Positions 1 through 7,110 of a stretch of 14,856 nucleotides of DNA are shown here, one piece after another. The position numbers were made by a program, and so were the translations under genes. The stretch covers positions 5,822 through 20,677 of the forward strand of contig CAJUNS010000040.1 in assembly GCA_910587995.1 (NCBI GenBank), given 5' to 3'. How positions within the stretch are numbered: position 1 is the first letter of the stretch; each line of letters starts with the position of its first letter. Under the pieces are notes generated by a model. That model saw only the letters and a list, made by a program, of their open reading frames with translations. It had not been told where the DNA came from and made no database searches. Origin of the DNA: an uncultured Oscillospiraceae bacterium (GTDB lineage: Bacteria > Bacillota_A > Clostridia > Oscillospirales > Acutalibacteraceae).

Positions 1-208
1 GCCAGAAGGTGGAGGAACTGACCGCCCAGGCCCAGCAGGGGCGGGAGGCCCTTCAATCAGCGGAAGAGCAAGCCGCTGAGGCCCAGGCTCTCCGCCAGAA
101 GGTGGAGGAACTGACCGCCCAGGCCCAGCAGGGGCGGGAGGCCCTTCAGTCAGCGGAAGAGCAGGCCGCTGAGGCTCAAGCTCTCCGCCAGAAGGTGGAG
201 GAACTGAC
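1..208 (+). repeat. 93-bp in-frame tandem repeat (2.2 copies)
   Basis: The same sequence starts at 1, 94 and 187, giving a period of 93 bp (31 codons). The third copy diverges at about 210. Copies 1 and 2 differ at only four positions, all of which I read as synonymous (three CAA/CAG glutamine changes and one GCC/GCT alanine change). The array probably continues to the left of the window. It encodes part of the coiled coil. Confidence 0.93.
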
Positions 209-644
209 CGTCTCTCTGCAAAAGGCCTCTGGGAGAGACCGGGAAGCCGAGGATTTAGAACAGCAGCTCAGCGAGCTGAACGTGGAGCTGCGCCGGGCCA
301 GAGCGGCCGCCAAGCTGGCTCAGGAGCAGCAGAACGAAATGGAAAACCTGCGGGAACAGGTGCGGGTGCTGACCCGGGAATCCGCCCAGACCCGGGAGGC
401 TCTGGAAACCGCCCAAGAAGCTCTGGCCCGCAGCCGGACGGAGGAAGCTCCTGCCATCAAAAAAGAGCCCCGTCGGGAGAAACCCCGCCGGGAAGAGCGC
501 CGCCAGGAGGAACCCGCCTCCCAGGACCAGGAGCCCGAAGCCCCCTGGTCCCCCAAACCGGGCCGCAAACGCCGGAACCCTCTGCGCTATGAGGAAGACC
601 TGGGCCAGTCCGGCATGGTGAGCTTCTTTGAAAAGGATGAGTAA
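1..644 (+). CDS. Coiled-coil repeat protein, C-terminal part (5' end outside window)
   Basis: The frame is open from the first bases of the window, so the N-terminus is missing; the visible part is about 213 residues and ends with a TAA at 642-644. It is almost entirely Gln/Glu/Ala/Leu/Arg-rich, as expected of a long alpha-helical coiled coil. It begins with two full copies and part of a third copy of a 31-residue repeat that includes VEELTAQAQQ. A more varied coiled coil follows, then a highly charged, proline-containing tail and a short C-terminus ending SGMVSFFEKDE. No transmembrane segment or catalytic motif is visible. The stop overlaps the next gene's proposed ATG by 8 nt, so the two are probably co-transcribed. 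In Clostridia a ZapA-type division protein often precedes U32 genes, so an extended ZapA is one possibility. That is a guess from gene order, because the diagnostic N-terminal domain is not in the window. Confidence 0.8.
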   Translation, partial: QKVEELTAQAQQGREALQSAEEQAAEAQALRQKVEELTAQAQQGREALQSAEEQAAEAQALRQKVEELTVSLQKASGRDREAEDLEQQLSELNVELRRARAAAKLAQEQQNEMENLREQVRVLTRESAQTREALETAQEALARSRTEEAPAIKKEPRREKPRREERRQEEPASQDQEPEAPWSPKPGRKRRNPLRYEEDLGQSGMVSFFEKDE

Positions 645-2706
645 CGGCATGGAGGTCCTGGCCCCCGCCGGGGGCTGGGAGGCCCTGGAAGCCGCTGTGC
701 GGGCGGGGGCGGACGCGGTCTACTTGGGCGGCCAAGCCTTTGGCGCCCGGGCCAGCGCCAAAAACTTCTCCCGGGAGGAACTGAAAGCGGCGGTGGAATA
801 CTGCCACGCCCGGGGCGTGCGGGTCCATGTGACGGTGAATACCCTATTAAAAGACCATGAGTTGGACAGCGCTTTGGACTTTGTCCAGTTTTTGTGCGCC
901 CTGCCCGTGGATGCGGTGCTGGTGCAGGACATGGGCCTGTGGCGGCTGCTGCGCCAGCGGGCCCCGGCCCTGCCTCTGCACGCCTCCACCCAGATGAGCC
1001 TACACACCCCGGCGGGAGTCCGGCTGGTGAAGGAGCTGGGCGGCTCCCGGGCTGTGCTGGCACGGGAGCTGGCTTTGGATGAAATCCGGGAAATCGCGGA
1101 CAGCTGCTCCATTGAGCTGGAAGCCTTTGTCCATGGGGCCCTGTGCATGAGCGTCTCGGGTCAATGCTACTTAAGCGCCATGCTGGGAGGCCGCAGCGGC
1201 AACCGGGGCCAATGCGCCCAGCCTTGCCGCCTGCCCTTCGCCGGGCCGGGGGGTACAGGGCACGACCTCTCTTTGAAAGATTTATCTTTTATGGAACAAA
1301 TTTCCCGGCTGCGGGAGTCCGGGGTGTGCTCAGCCAAAATTGAGGGCCGGATGAAGCGCCCGGAATACGTGGCCGCCGCCGCTGCCGCCTGCCGTCTGGC
1401 CGCGGACGGAGAGGCCATCCCCCCGGAGCTGGCCCGCAGCCTGGAGGCAGCTTTCTCCCGCTCCGGTTTTACCGATGGCTACCTTACCGGCCGGCGGGGG
1501 CGGAGCATGTTCGGCACCCGCCGCAAGGAGGACGTCACCGCAGCCACAGAGAAAGTATACGCCAGCCTGCGGAACCTATACCGGGGGGAGCGCCAAAGCG
1601 TCCCCACAGCCCTGTGCCTAAGCCAGGAAGGCGGCTTCCTGGTTCTCACCGCCCAGGACCAGGAGGGTCGCGTGGCCTCTGCCAAAATTCCGGCGGAGGG
1701 GAGCCGCCTGCCCCGTGAGCGCTGCCTACAGCAGCTGGGCAAAACCGGCGGCACCCCATTCCGGGCGGCTTCGGTCCAGGTCCCGGAAGAAGGCGCGCCC
1801 ATTGGGGTGGCCGGTTTGAACGCCCTGCGCCGCCAAGTCTTAGGGGAGCTTTTGGCCGCGCGGGCCCAGCGGCTGGCCATCCCCTTTACACCCATACCCC
1901 TGACCTGGGACCAGCCGGAGCCTCCCGCCCAGCCCTTGGGAATGCGGGCCGTGTTCCGCTCGGCAAAGCAGCTGTGCCCCCAGGCCCGAGCCTGTGAAGC
2001 CATCGCCTTGCCGGTAGAGACCGGCCTGGGGGTGCTGAAAAACCTGAGGCAGGAGGGCTGGCCCCTACTGGTGCTGGACCTGCCCCGTGCCATCTTCGGC
2101 GGGGAGAAGGAGCTGCGCCGCCGGATGGAGGCCTGTATGGCGGCGGGGTTTGGGGACTTTCTGTGCGGCAACCTGGGCGCGGTGCAGCTCTGCCGGGAGC
2201 TGGGAGCCCGGGCCCATGGAAGCTTTGGCCTTAACATCGCCAACTCCGCGGCCGCGGAGGTCTTTTGCCAGCTGGGCCTGGCCAGCGCCGAGCTGAGCTT
2301 TGAGCTCTCGAACCGGGAGCTGGCCAGGCTGCGGCCTCCCCCAGGCATGGCGCTGGGGCTTATGGTCTATGGCCGCCAGCCGCTGATGCTGACCCGCAAC
2401 TGTCCCTTGGCCAACGGCCCTGGCGGCTGCCAGAACTGCCGGGAGCCCGGCGCGCTGGCTGACCGCAAGGGGGCCCGCTTTCCGGTGGTGTGCCGGAGCC
2501 GGGGCCAGTACGGTGTGGAGCTTTTAAACTCAGTCCCCCTATGGCTGGGGGACTTGCGGGAGTCCCTCCCCCCCTGGGCCTTTGGGATTCTGCGCTTTAC
2601 CGTGGAAGATGCGGAGCACTGCGGCCAAATCCTCCAGGGTTTCCAATCCGCTGCCCCGCTGGGCGGCCCCTTTACACGGGGCCTCATCCGCACCGGTGTG
2701 AAATAG
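637..2706 (+). CDS. rlhA: U32 family peptidase-like protein with DUF3656, RlhA-type 23S rRNA C2501 hydroxylation protein
   Basis: This is a 689-residue protein. It starts with the U32 signature VLAPAGGWEALEAAVRAGADAVYLGG-type strand-helix-strand, then has the family hallmark FVHGALCMSVSGQC and RSGNRGQCAQPCR around residues 166-198. Four cysteines there (170, 177, 193, 197; spacing C-x6-C-x15-C-x3-C) match the iron-sulfur ligand pattern described for U32 proteins. The C-terminal half carries the DUF3656-type region, and a further Cys cluster (589, 598, 601) lies in LTRNCP...GCQNC. E. coli RlhA (YdcP) of this architecture is needed for 5-hydroxycytidine at 23S rRNA position 2501; true protease activity is doubtful for this branch. 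Starts are possible at TTG 628, ATG 637 and ATG 649. I chose 637, but 649 has better-placed AAGGA spacing and begins directly at the conserved MEVLAPAGG. The family is secure; the exact substrate is inferred. Confidence 0.85.
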   Translation: MSNGMEVLAPAGGWEALEAAVRAGADAVYLGGQAFGARASAKNFSREELKAAVEYCHARGVRVHVTVNTLLKDHELDSALDFVQFLCALPVDAVLVQDMGLWRLLRQRAPALPLHASTQMSLHTPAGVRLVKELGGSRAVLARELALDEIREIADSCSIELEAFVHGALCMSVSGQCYLSAMLGGRSGNRGQCAQPCRLPFAGPGGTGHDLSLKDLSFMEQISRLRESGVCSAKIEGRMKRPEYVAAAAAACRLAADGEAIPPELARSLEAAFSRSGFTDGYLTGRRGRSMFGTRRKEDVTAATEKVYASLRNLYRGERQSVPTALCLSQEGGFLVLTAQDQEGRVASAKIPAEGSRLPRERCLQQLGKTGGTPFRAASVQVPEEGAPIGVAGLNALRRQVLGELLAARAQRLAIPFTPIPLTWDQPEPPAQPLGMRAVFRSAKQLCPQARACEAIALPVETGLGVLKNLRQEGWPLLVLDLPRAIFGGEKELRRRMEACMAAGFGDFLCGNLGAVQLCRELGARAHGSFGLNIANSAAAEVFCQLGLASAELSFELSNRELARLRPPPGMALGLMVYGRQPLMLTRNCPLANGPGGCQNCREPGALADRKGARFPVVCRSRGQYGVELLNSVPLWLGDLRESLPPWAFGILRFTVEDAEHCGQILQGFQSAAPLGGPFTRGLIRTGVK

Positions 2707-2825
2707 TCAGGAGACTGTGGAAAACTCAGTGGAAAGTGTTGAAACCCTGTAACATCCCTCCCCTTGTCCCCTAACCGGCTGGGGCTGCTTCTTAAACAAA
2801 TGGGAATGTCCGTTTCGGAGAGCTT

Positions 2826-2862
2826 TGTGTGTTCCCCCGCCCGTAGGGCGGGGGAACACACA
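2826..2862. repeat. Perfect 17-bp inverted repeat, 3-nt loop
   Basis: The left arm TGTGTGTTCCCCCGCCC (2826-2842) is exactly complementary to the right arm GGGCGGGGGAACACACA (2846-2862), with loop GTA. It lies 120 nt after the U32 gene and 45 nt before the next promoter. There is no T-run on either side, so it is not a standard Rho-independent terminator in either direction. It could be a dispersed palindromic element, an mRNA 3'-end stabiliser or a barrier to read-through. The rest of 2707-2907 shows no gene I can support. Confidence 0.85.
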
Positions 2863-2907
2863 GGATTATCTCTGTCGTTGGGACAATTCCTAAACCAACT
2901 GAGGTCC

Positions 2908-2937
2908 TTGACAGGCTTTGGGCTCCGGAGGTATAAT
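2908..2937 (+). promoter_or_regulatory. SigA-type promoter with perfect consensus hexamers
   Basis: TTGACA at 2908-2913 and TATAAT at 2932-2937 are separated by 18 bp. This places the transcription start near 2944, just upstream of the AGGAGG at 2964-2969 and the ATG at 2977. It also argues against extending the downstream gene further upstream, although that frame stays open back to about 2764. Confidence 0.85.
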
Positions 2938-2976
2938 GATAGATATAAAAAAAGGAAAACGATAGGAGGCAGTTGC

Positions 2977-3459
2977 ATGCAGATCCATCCGGTTAGAAAC
3001 CAGATTCCCACGGATTTAGCCGCTCAACAGGCCCAAAAAGCCCAGGAGGCCCGGGAAGCCCAGCGCCCTCTTTCCGAGAAGCCTGTGGAGCAGGCGGCCA
3101 AGGCCGCTTTTTATCAGGCGCCAGATGAATACACCCCTCAAGAACCGGCGGAGGCCTCTGGCCGCTATTGGATGGAGCCCAGCGGAGAAGGCCCAAAGGT
3201 GAACTTCGACCAGCCGGAGAAAGCTCCCGCAAGCAAGGACGCCAAGGGAAAGCCGGTCAACGTTACCACCACCGACACGGACGAGGTAGACCGGGAAATT
3301 GAGCGGGCCCGCAAAAAGGTGGAAGACCTCCAAAACCAAGCCAGCCAAGCCCAGGGCCCCCAGCGGGAGCGGCTGGAACGTCAGCTGAAGCAGGCCCAAA
3401 GCGAACTGGAGCGCAAAGACAACGATGCCTACCGCCGCCAGCACGCGAAGATTTCTTGA
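2977..3459 (+). CDS. Small hydrophilic protein of unknown function with C-terminal coiled coil
   Basis: This encodes a 160-residue protein. The ATG at 2977 is chosen because AGGAGG lies 7 nt upstream and a consensus promoter lies just before it. Residues 1-95 are low-complexity, rich in Ala, Gln, Glu, Pro and Lys, and probably disordered. A short TTTDTDEVDREIERARKK stretch (about 97-114) starts a predicted helical coiled coil that runs to about 147. The protein ends with KDNDAYRRQHAKIS. There is no signal peptide, membrane span or metal-binding motif. The VDREIE...helix...DNDxYRRQH tail resembles short uncharacterised proteins I associate with Clostridia, but I cannot name a family. It is transcribed alone, between its own promoter and a strong terminator, and converges with trkH. 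Its function is unknown; the strong expression signals suggest an abundant product. Confidence 0.82.
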   Translation: MQIHPVRNQIPTDLAAQQAQKAQEAREAQRPLSEKPVEQAAKAAFYQAPDEYTPQEPAEASGRYWMEPSGEGPKVNFDQPEKAPASKDAKGKPVNVTTTDTDEVDREIERARKKVEDLQNQASQAQGPQRERLERQLKQAQSELERKDNDAYRRQHAKIS

Positions 3460-3472
3460 GGCTTCTGCTTCA

Positions 3473-3521
3473 AAAAACAACAGCGCCCCTTCTTCTCTCG
3501 TGGAAGAAAGGGCGCTGTTTT
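3473..3521. terminator. Bidirectional Rho-independent terminator
   Basis: The arms AACAGCGCCC (3479-3488) and GGGCGCTGTT (3510-3519) pair perfectly. They continue, after one mismatch, into TTCTTC/GAAGAA. On the plus strand a TTTT run follows (3518-3521). On the minus strand the stem is followed by GTTGTTTTTT (complement of 3472-3481). The element sits between two convergent genes, 14 nt after the plus-strand stop and about 40 nt after the trkH stop, and probably serves both. Confidence 0.85.
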
Positions 3522-3560
3522 GCGCGTATTTTTAAGGAGCATCCCCGCACAAGCGCCCCT

Positions 3561-5009
3561 TCAGCCCCGGCGCCAAGCCATGGGCAGGAACAGCATGATC
3601 ATCGGGAAAATTTCCAGCCGCCCCGCCAGCATGTCAAAGGTGAGCACCAGCTTGCTCAACGGGGAGAACTGGCTGAAGTTGCCCATGGGTCCTACCAGGT
3701 CCAGGCCCGGGCCAATGTTGTTCAGACAGGCGATGACCGCCGTGGCGTTGGTCTCCAAGGAAAACTCATCCAGGGCCACAAACAGGGTGGAAACCACCAA
3801 AATGGCCAAGTACAGGGCCAAGTAGCTGTGGGTGTTTTGAATGACCTCCTCCTCCACGGTCTGGCCGTCCATGTGAACCTGGGCCACGGACCGGGGACGG
3901 AGCATTCGCTTTACACTGCGGCGGCCGGACTTGCACAGCAGCAGCACCCGGGCGGCCTTAACGCCGCCGCCGGTGGACCCGGCGCAGGCTCCTATGAACA
4001 TCAAAACCACCAGCACCGTTTTGGAGAGGGCCGGCCACTGGTTAAAGTCAGCGGTGGCAAAGCCCGTGGTGGTCATAATGGAGGAGACCTGAAACGCCGC
4101 CTGATGCAGGGCCTCGCCCACCCCCTGGTACAGGGAGAAAATGTCCCAGGTAATCACCGCGATGCTGGCCGCCATCACGCCCAAGTAGAGCCAGAGCTCC
4201 TGGTTGTGCAGCACCTTATGGAACTGCCGCAGAAGCAGCAGGTAAAAGATGCTGAAATTGATCCCGAACAGGGCCATAAACACCGTGCACACCCCTTGCA
4301 GGTAGGGGCTGTAGCTCATTAGGCTGTCGTTTTTGATGGAGAAGCCGCCGGTGCCCGCCGTGCCGAAGGCGGTAGTTAAGGCGTCGAACAGGGGCATGCC
4401 CCCAGCCAGCAGAAAGGCCACCTGCAAAAGGGTCAGGCCGATATAGATGGCATAGAGAATTTTGGCGCTGTTTTGCAGCTTGGGCACCAGCTTGTCCACC
4501 TGGGGGCCCGGGCTCTCGGCGCGCATGACGTGCAAAAGGGAGTTGCGGCCCTTGCCCATGGGCATAACCGCCAGCAAAAAGACCAGCACCCCCATGCCTC
4601 CCAGCCAGTGGGTGAAGCTGCGCCAGTAGAGCAGCCCCAAGGGCAGGCCCTCAATTTCCGTTAAAATGCTGGCTCCCGTGGTGGTGAAGCCAGAAACTGT
4701 CTCGAACAGGCAGTCAATGTAGCTGGGGATGGCCCCGCCCAGAAAGAAGGGCAGCGCCCCCACCAAAGACACAGCCACCCAGCACAGGGCTACGCTTAAA
4801 AACCCCTCCCGGGCCAAAATCTGCTTGTCCTTGGGGGGCAGCAGAAAGGTGGAAAGGCTCAAAACCCCGGCCAGGGCAATGGTAATCCCCGTGCCCCAGG
4901 CGGCCTGGATCTCGCCCCGGAAGAAGGAAATGCCCAAAGAGGGCAGCAGGCACACCGCCTCCACCCGCAGGATGTAGCAGATGAGCCGCAGTATCATTCT
5001 ATGATTCAT
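3561..5009 (-). CDS. trkH: Trk-type potassium uptake membrane subunit TrkH/KtrB family
   Basis: This is a 482-residue polytopic membrane protein of the TrkH/KtrB superfamily, which conducts K+ through a pore of four M1-P-M2 repeats. Four pore-loop regions are visible: FETVSGFTTTGAS (102-114), FGTAGTGGFS (215-224), SSIMTTTGFATADF (309-322) and GACAGSTGGGVKAAR (340-354). Each has the family glycine used in the selectivity filter. The segment WLGGMGVLVF (135-144) is also typical. The start is set at the ATG giving MNHRMILRL, 10 nt after the trkA stop and preceded by a GAGGG-like ribosome site; the frame extends upstream into trkA but without family resemblance. It is the second gene of a trkA-trkH operon and ends at the bidirectional terminator shared with the convergent gene. 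Confidence 0.93.
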   Translation of the reverse strand: MNHRMILRLICYILRVEAVCLLPSLGISFFRGEIQAAWGTGITIALAGVLSLSTFLLPPKDKQILAREGFLSVALCWVAVSLVGALPFFLGGAIPSYIDCLFETVSGFTTTGASILTEIEGLPLGLLYWRSFTHWLGGMGVLVFLLAVMPMGKGRNSLLHVMRAESPGPQVDKLVPKLQNSAKILYAIYIGLTLLQVAFLLAGGMPLFDALTTAFGTAGTGGFSIKNDSLMSYSPYLQGVCTVFMALFGINFSIFYLLLLRQFHKVLHNQELWLYLGVMAASIAVITWDIFSLYQGVGEALHQAAFQVSSIMTTTGFATADFNQWPALSKTVLVVLMFIGACAGSTGGGVKAARVLLLCKSGRRSVKRMLRPRSVAQVHMDGQTVEEEVIQNTHSYLALYLAILVVSTLFVALDEFSLETNATAVIACLNNIGPGLDLVGPMGNFSQFSPLSKLVLTFDMLAGRLEIFPMIMLFLPMAWRRG

Positions 5010-5019
5010 GGCTCTGCCC

Positions 5020-6381
5020 TCAATCCGCGAAAATGTCGCTGAAGTTCTGAATGGCCCGGTCCGCGGCCGCCACCACAATCACCGAGTCCCCGGCCTCAAT
5101 GGTATCGCCGCCGCTGGGAATAATGGTTTTGGCCCGGCGGTTGATGCAGGCAATAAGGGTGCCGGGCTTCAGCCGCAGCTTCATCAGGGGCTGGCCCAGG
5201 TAGGGCTGGTTTCTTCCAATCTGGAACTCCAGGGCCTCCACCCGGTCCTCCACAATGCGGTGCAGGGCCGTAACCGAGCCGCCCTTGCGGTTGCCCATGG
5301 CCCGCACATAGCGGACAATGCCGCTGCAGCACAGGTCCTTGGGGCTCACGGCGCAGTCGATGCCCTTGCCGGTGAGGACCTCGTTAAACTCGGTGCGGTT
5401 GATCTTGGTGATCACCTTGTAGATGCCCAGAAAATTGGCGTACATGGAGATAATGAGGTTTTCCTCGTCAAAGTCCGTCAGGGTGACCACCGCGTCGGTT
5501 TGGGCCAGACCCTCGGTGTCCAGCACGTTCCGGTCGGAACCATCGCCGTGGATTACCGTGGCCTTGGGCAGCAGGTCCGAGAGCTCGTCGCAGCGGGCCG
5601 TGTCTTTTTCAATCAGCTTAACCCCCACGCCGTTTTTCAGCAGCTCGGTGGCCAAGTAAAAGGCAATGCGGCTTCCGCCGATAATCATCACGTCCCGAAT
5701 CTTCCGCTGGGTAATCCCCAGGTTGCGGATCAGCTTGGCCAAGTTGCTTGAGGGAGCCGTTACGTGGAGCCGGTCCCCGGCGCGCAGCTGGAAGCCGCCA
5801 TCGGGAATATACACCTGGTTTTCCCGCTGCACGGCGCACACCAACACCTGGACCTTCACCCGCTTGATAAAGTCGTAGAGCATGCAGCCGTCCAAAGGAC
5901 TGTCGGACTTCAGCTCCACCTCCACAATCTCCACCCGGCCTTTGGCAAAGGTGTCCCGCCGCAGGAAGGAGGGGTATTGCAGCAGGCGGAAAATCTCGCT
6001 GGCCGTGGAGAGCTCGGGGTTGATCATCATGGAGAGGCCCAGCTCGTCCTTCCAGTCGTAGAGCTGGTTGTAATATTCCGGGTCCCGGACCCGGGCGATG
6101 GTATGGGCGCAGCCCAGCTTGTGGGCTGTGATGCAGCAGAGCAGATTGGTCTCGTCCGCGGAGGTGGCGGCGATGAGCAGGTCGCTTTCCTCCACGCCGG
6201 CCTGGTTTTGCACCCGAATGGTGGCCCCGTTGCCATGGACCACGTTTACATCCAAGGACTGCTGGGCCTCGGCCAAAACCAGCTTGTTGCTGTCGATGAC
6301 CACCACGTCGTGGCCTTCCTTTGCCAGCTGGACCGTCAAGGCGGAGCCCACCTTGCCATCGCCCACTATGACTATTTTCAT
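5020..6381 (-). CDS. trkA: Trk potassium uptake regulatory subunit TrkA (two RCK/TrkA-C modules)
   Basis: This is a 453-residue cytoplasmic protein that forms the nucleotide-sensing ring under TrkH. The first RCK (Rossmann) domain has GDGKVG at 7-12 and the acidic end of beta-2 in VVVID (D30), the usual NAD(H)-binding arrangement. A TrkA-C region follows (about 145-215, including GDRLHVTAP). The second RCK starts at about 230, with GGSRIA (235-240) and an acidic residue in VKLIEKD. The last about 80 residues form a second TrkA-C with AGDSVIVVA. The ATG at 6381 gives the standard MKIVIVGDG start. A GTG at 6393 (MQNN extension) is an alternative; the AAAGGAA is too close to that GTG and somewhat far (13 nt) from the ATG. 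The gene has its own promoter, 139 nt after the metalloregulator gene. Confidence 0.94.
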   Translation of the reverse strand: MKIVIVGDGKVGSALTVQLAKEGHDVVVIDSNKLVLAEAQQSLDVNVVHGNGATIRVQNQAGVEESDLLIAATSADETNLLCCITAHKLGCAHTIARVRDPEYYNQLYDWKDELGLSMMINPELSTASEIFRLLQYPSFLRRDTFAKGRVEIVEVELKSDSPLDGCMLYDFIKRVKVQVLVCAVQRENQVYIPDGGFQLRAGDRLHVTAPSSNLAKLIRNLGITQRKIRDVMIIGGSRIAFYLATELLKNGVGVKLIEKDTARCDELSDLLPKATVIHGDGSDRNVLDTEGLAQTDAVVTLTDFDEENLIISMYANFLGIYKVITKINRTEFNEVLTGKGIDCAVSPKDLCCSGIVRYVRAMGNRKGGSVTALHRIVEDRVEALEFQIGRNQPYLGQPLMKLRLKPGTLIACINRRAKTIIPSGGDTIEAGDSVIVVAAADRAIQNFSDIFAD

Positions 6382-6430
6382 GTTGTTTTGCACGTTCCTT
6401 TCCCACAGAAAAAGGTATCCCCTAAAAGTA

Positions 6431-6455
6431 GGCGGAGCAGCCGCGCGGCCCCGCC
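6431..6455 (-). promoter_or_regulatory. GC-rich hairpin at the predicted 5' end of the trkA mRNA
   Basis: Read on the minus strand, this 25-nt stretch folds into an 11-bp stem with one G-U pair, one mismatch and a 3-nt loop. It begins at about the predicted +1 of the trkA promoter and is followed by ACTTTTAGG. It could stabilise the message or form a leader structure. The leader is only about 75 nt, too short for a ydaO-type c-di-AMP riboswitch. Confidence 0.5.
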
Positions 6456-6461
6456 TTGCCT

Positions 6462-6490
6462 ATCCTACCACAAAGCTGGGCTGGGCGCAA
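6462..6490 (-). promoter_or_regulatory. Probable SigA promoter of trkA-trkH
   Basis: On the minus strand, TTGCGC (6490-6485) and TAGGAT (6467-6462) are separated by 17 bp, giving a start near 6455. The hexamers match the consensus at four of six and four of six positions. The position between the upstream gene's stop (6521) and trkA supports the call. Confidence 0.55.
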
Positions 6491-6520
6491 GTCTTTTCTT
6501 TGCGGACCCCGGTCCCGCCC

Positions 6521-6949
6521 TTACGGACCGCCCCCGGCCTGGGTTAAAAAAGCCTTTAGGTTTTCCACCGTGCGGGGGGAGAGAAAGTGCTCAATCTTCT
6601 CACACTCCTCCAGCTCATTCTGTGTGCCGTTGATGCGGCACAGCAGCCGGTGCACCAGCTGGTGCCGCAGCAGCAAATACTCCCCCAGCCGCCGCCCGGT
6701 GCCGGTTAGGGTGATGTAACCGTAGCGGGGGAAAAGAATCAGCTCCCGGGCCCGGAGGTTGCCGGCCATTTTAGACGCGGAAGAGGGCTTGACGTGCAGG
6801 GCCTGGGCCAAGGCCGAAACCCGCACCACCCCCTCGCCCTTCCCCTGCATGCGGTAAATCATTTCCAGATAATCCTCCATGGCGGCGGTAAGCAGGCCAT
6901 GCTCAATTAAGTTGTAGCCTTTTAAGGTATAGAACCCATCAGAACTCAC
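6521..6949 (-). CDS. mntR: DtxR/MntR-family metal-dependent transcriptional regulator (short form, no SH3 domain)
   Basis: This is a 142-residue protein. The start is the GTG at 6949, because AAGGAGG lies 6 nt upstream; the frame stays open further upstream but shows no family resemblance there. A winged helix-turn-helix occupies about 22-85 (VSALAQALHVKPSSASKMAGNL, with RYGYITLTGTG as the wing). The dimerisation and metal-binding region follows. The residues aligning by eye with Bacillus MntR ligands D8, E11, H77, E99, E102 and H103 are D26, E29, H96, E117, E120 and H121. Iron-sensing DtxR/IdeR proteins have Met and Cys at the first and fourth of these positions, so the ligand set here is MntR-like. 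The gene is divergent from feoA-feoB, the most likely target, and lies upstream of trkA on the same strand. Compared with MntR, about 18 residues are added at the N-terminus and the C-terminus is shorter. Whether it senses Mn or Fe is not decided by sequence; the symbol is tentative. Confidence 0.85.
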   Translation of the reverse strand: MSSDGFYTLKGYNLIEHGLLTAAMEDYLEMIYRMQGKGEGVVRVSALAQALHVKPSSASKMAGNLRARELILFPRYGYITLTGTGRRLGEYLLLRHQLVHRLLCRINGTQNELEECEKIEHFLSPRTVENLKAFLTQAGGGP

Positions 6950-7110
6950 AATTTTCCTCCTTCCACTGTCTGTCCCACGGCCCGCCGGGGTATAGGTAAC
7001 GCAGCGGCATGGATCCAGCGCCACGGTAACACTTGGGGGACAACTTGAATATGGTGGGGATGGGAAAGAAACTTTCCTTTGGCTAAAACTATTCAGGAGT
7101 TGATCCATTT
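6950..7110. promoter_or_regulatory. Divergent control region between metalloregulator and feoAB; candidate operator at 7063-7077
   Basis: This 161-nt stretch must contain both divergent promoters. I see no convincing pair of -35/-10 hexamers in either direction. The clearest structure is an inverted repeat GGAAAG-AAA-CTTTCC at 7063-7077, placed 34 nt before the feoA ATG. Its size is plausible for a dimeric DtxR-family operator. GGTAAC also occurs twice, 30 nt apart (6995-7000 and 7025-7030). The operator role is inference from position. Confidence 0.4.

Noticed and set aside
2826..2862. Rho-independent terminator for the U32 gene
   Set aside because: The stem is perfect but no T-run follows on either strand.
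2764..2976. Possible N-terminal extension of the 160-residue gene back to a TTG at 2764
   Set aside because: It would be translated through the 17-bp hairpin and the promoter boxes; the AGGAGG and promoter place the start at 2977.
6382..6460. c-di-AMP (ydaO-type) riboswitch before trkA
   Set aside because: The predicted leader is about 75 nt with a single hairpin, too short and lacking the complex fold of that class.
3456..6633. Long plus-strand open frames (3456-4322, 5008-5751, 5764-6633) opposite trkH and trkA
   Set aside because: They are shadows of real minus-strand genes in GC-rich DNA; the products are His/Gln/Gly-rich without family motifs, while the minus-strand frames show clear TrkA and TrkH signatures.
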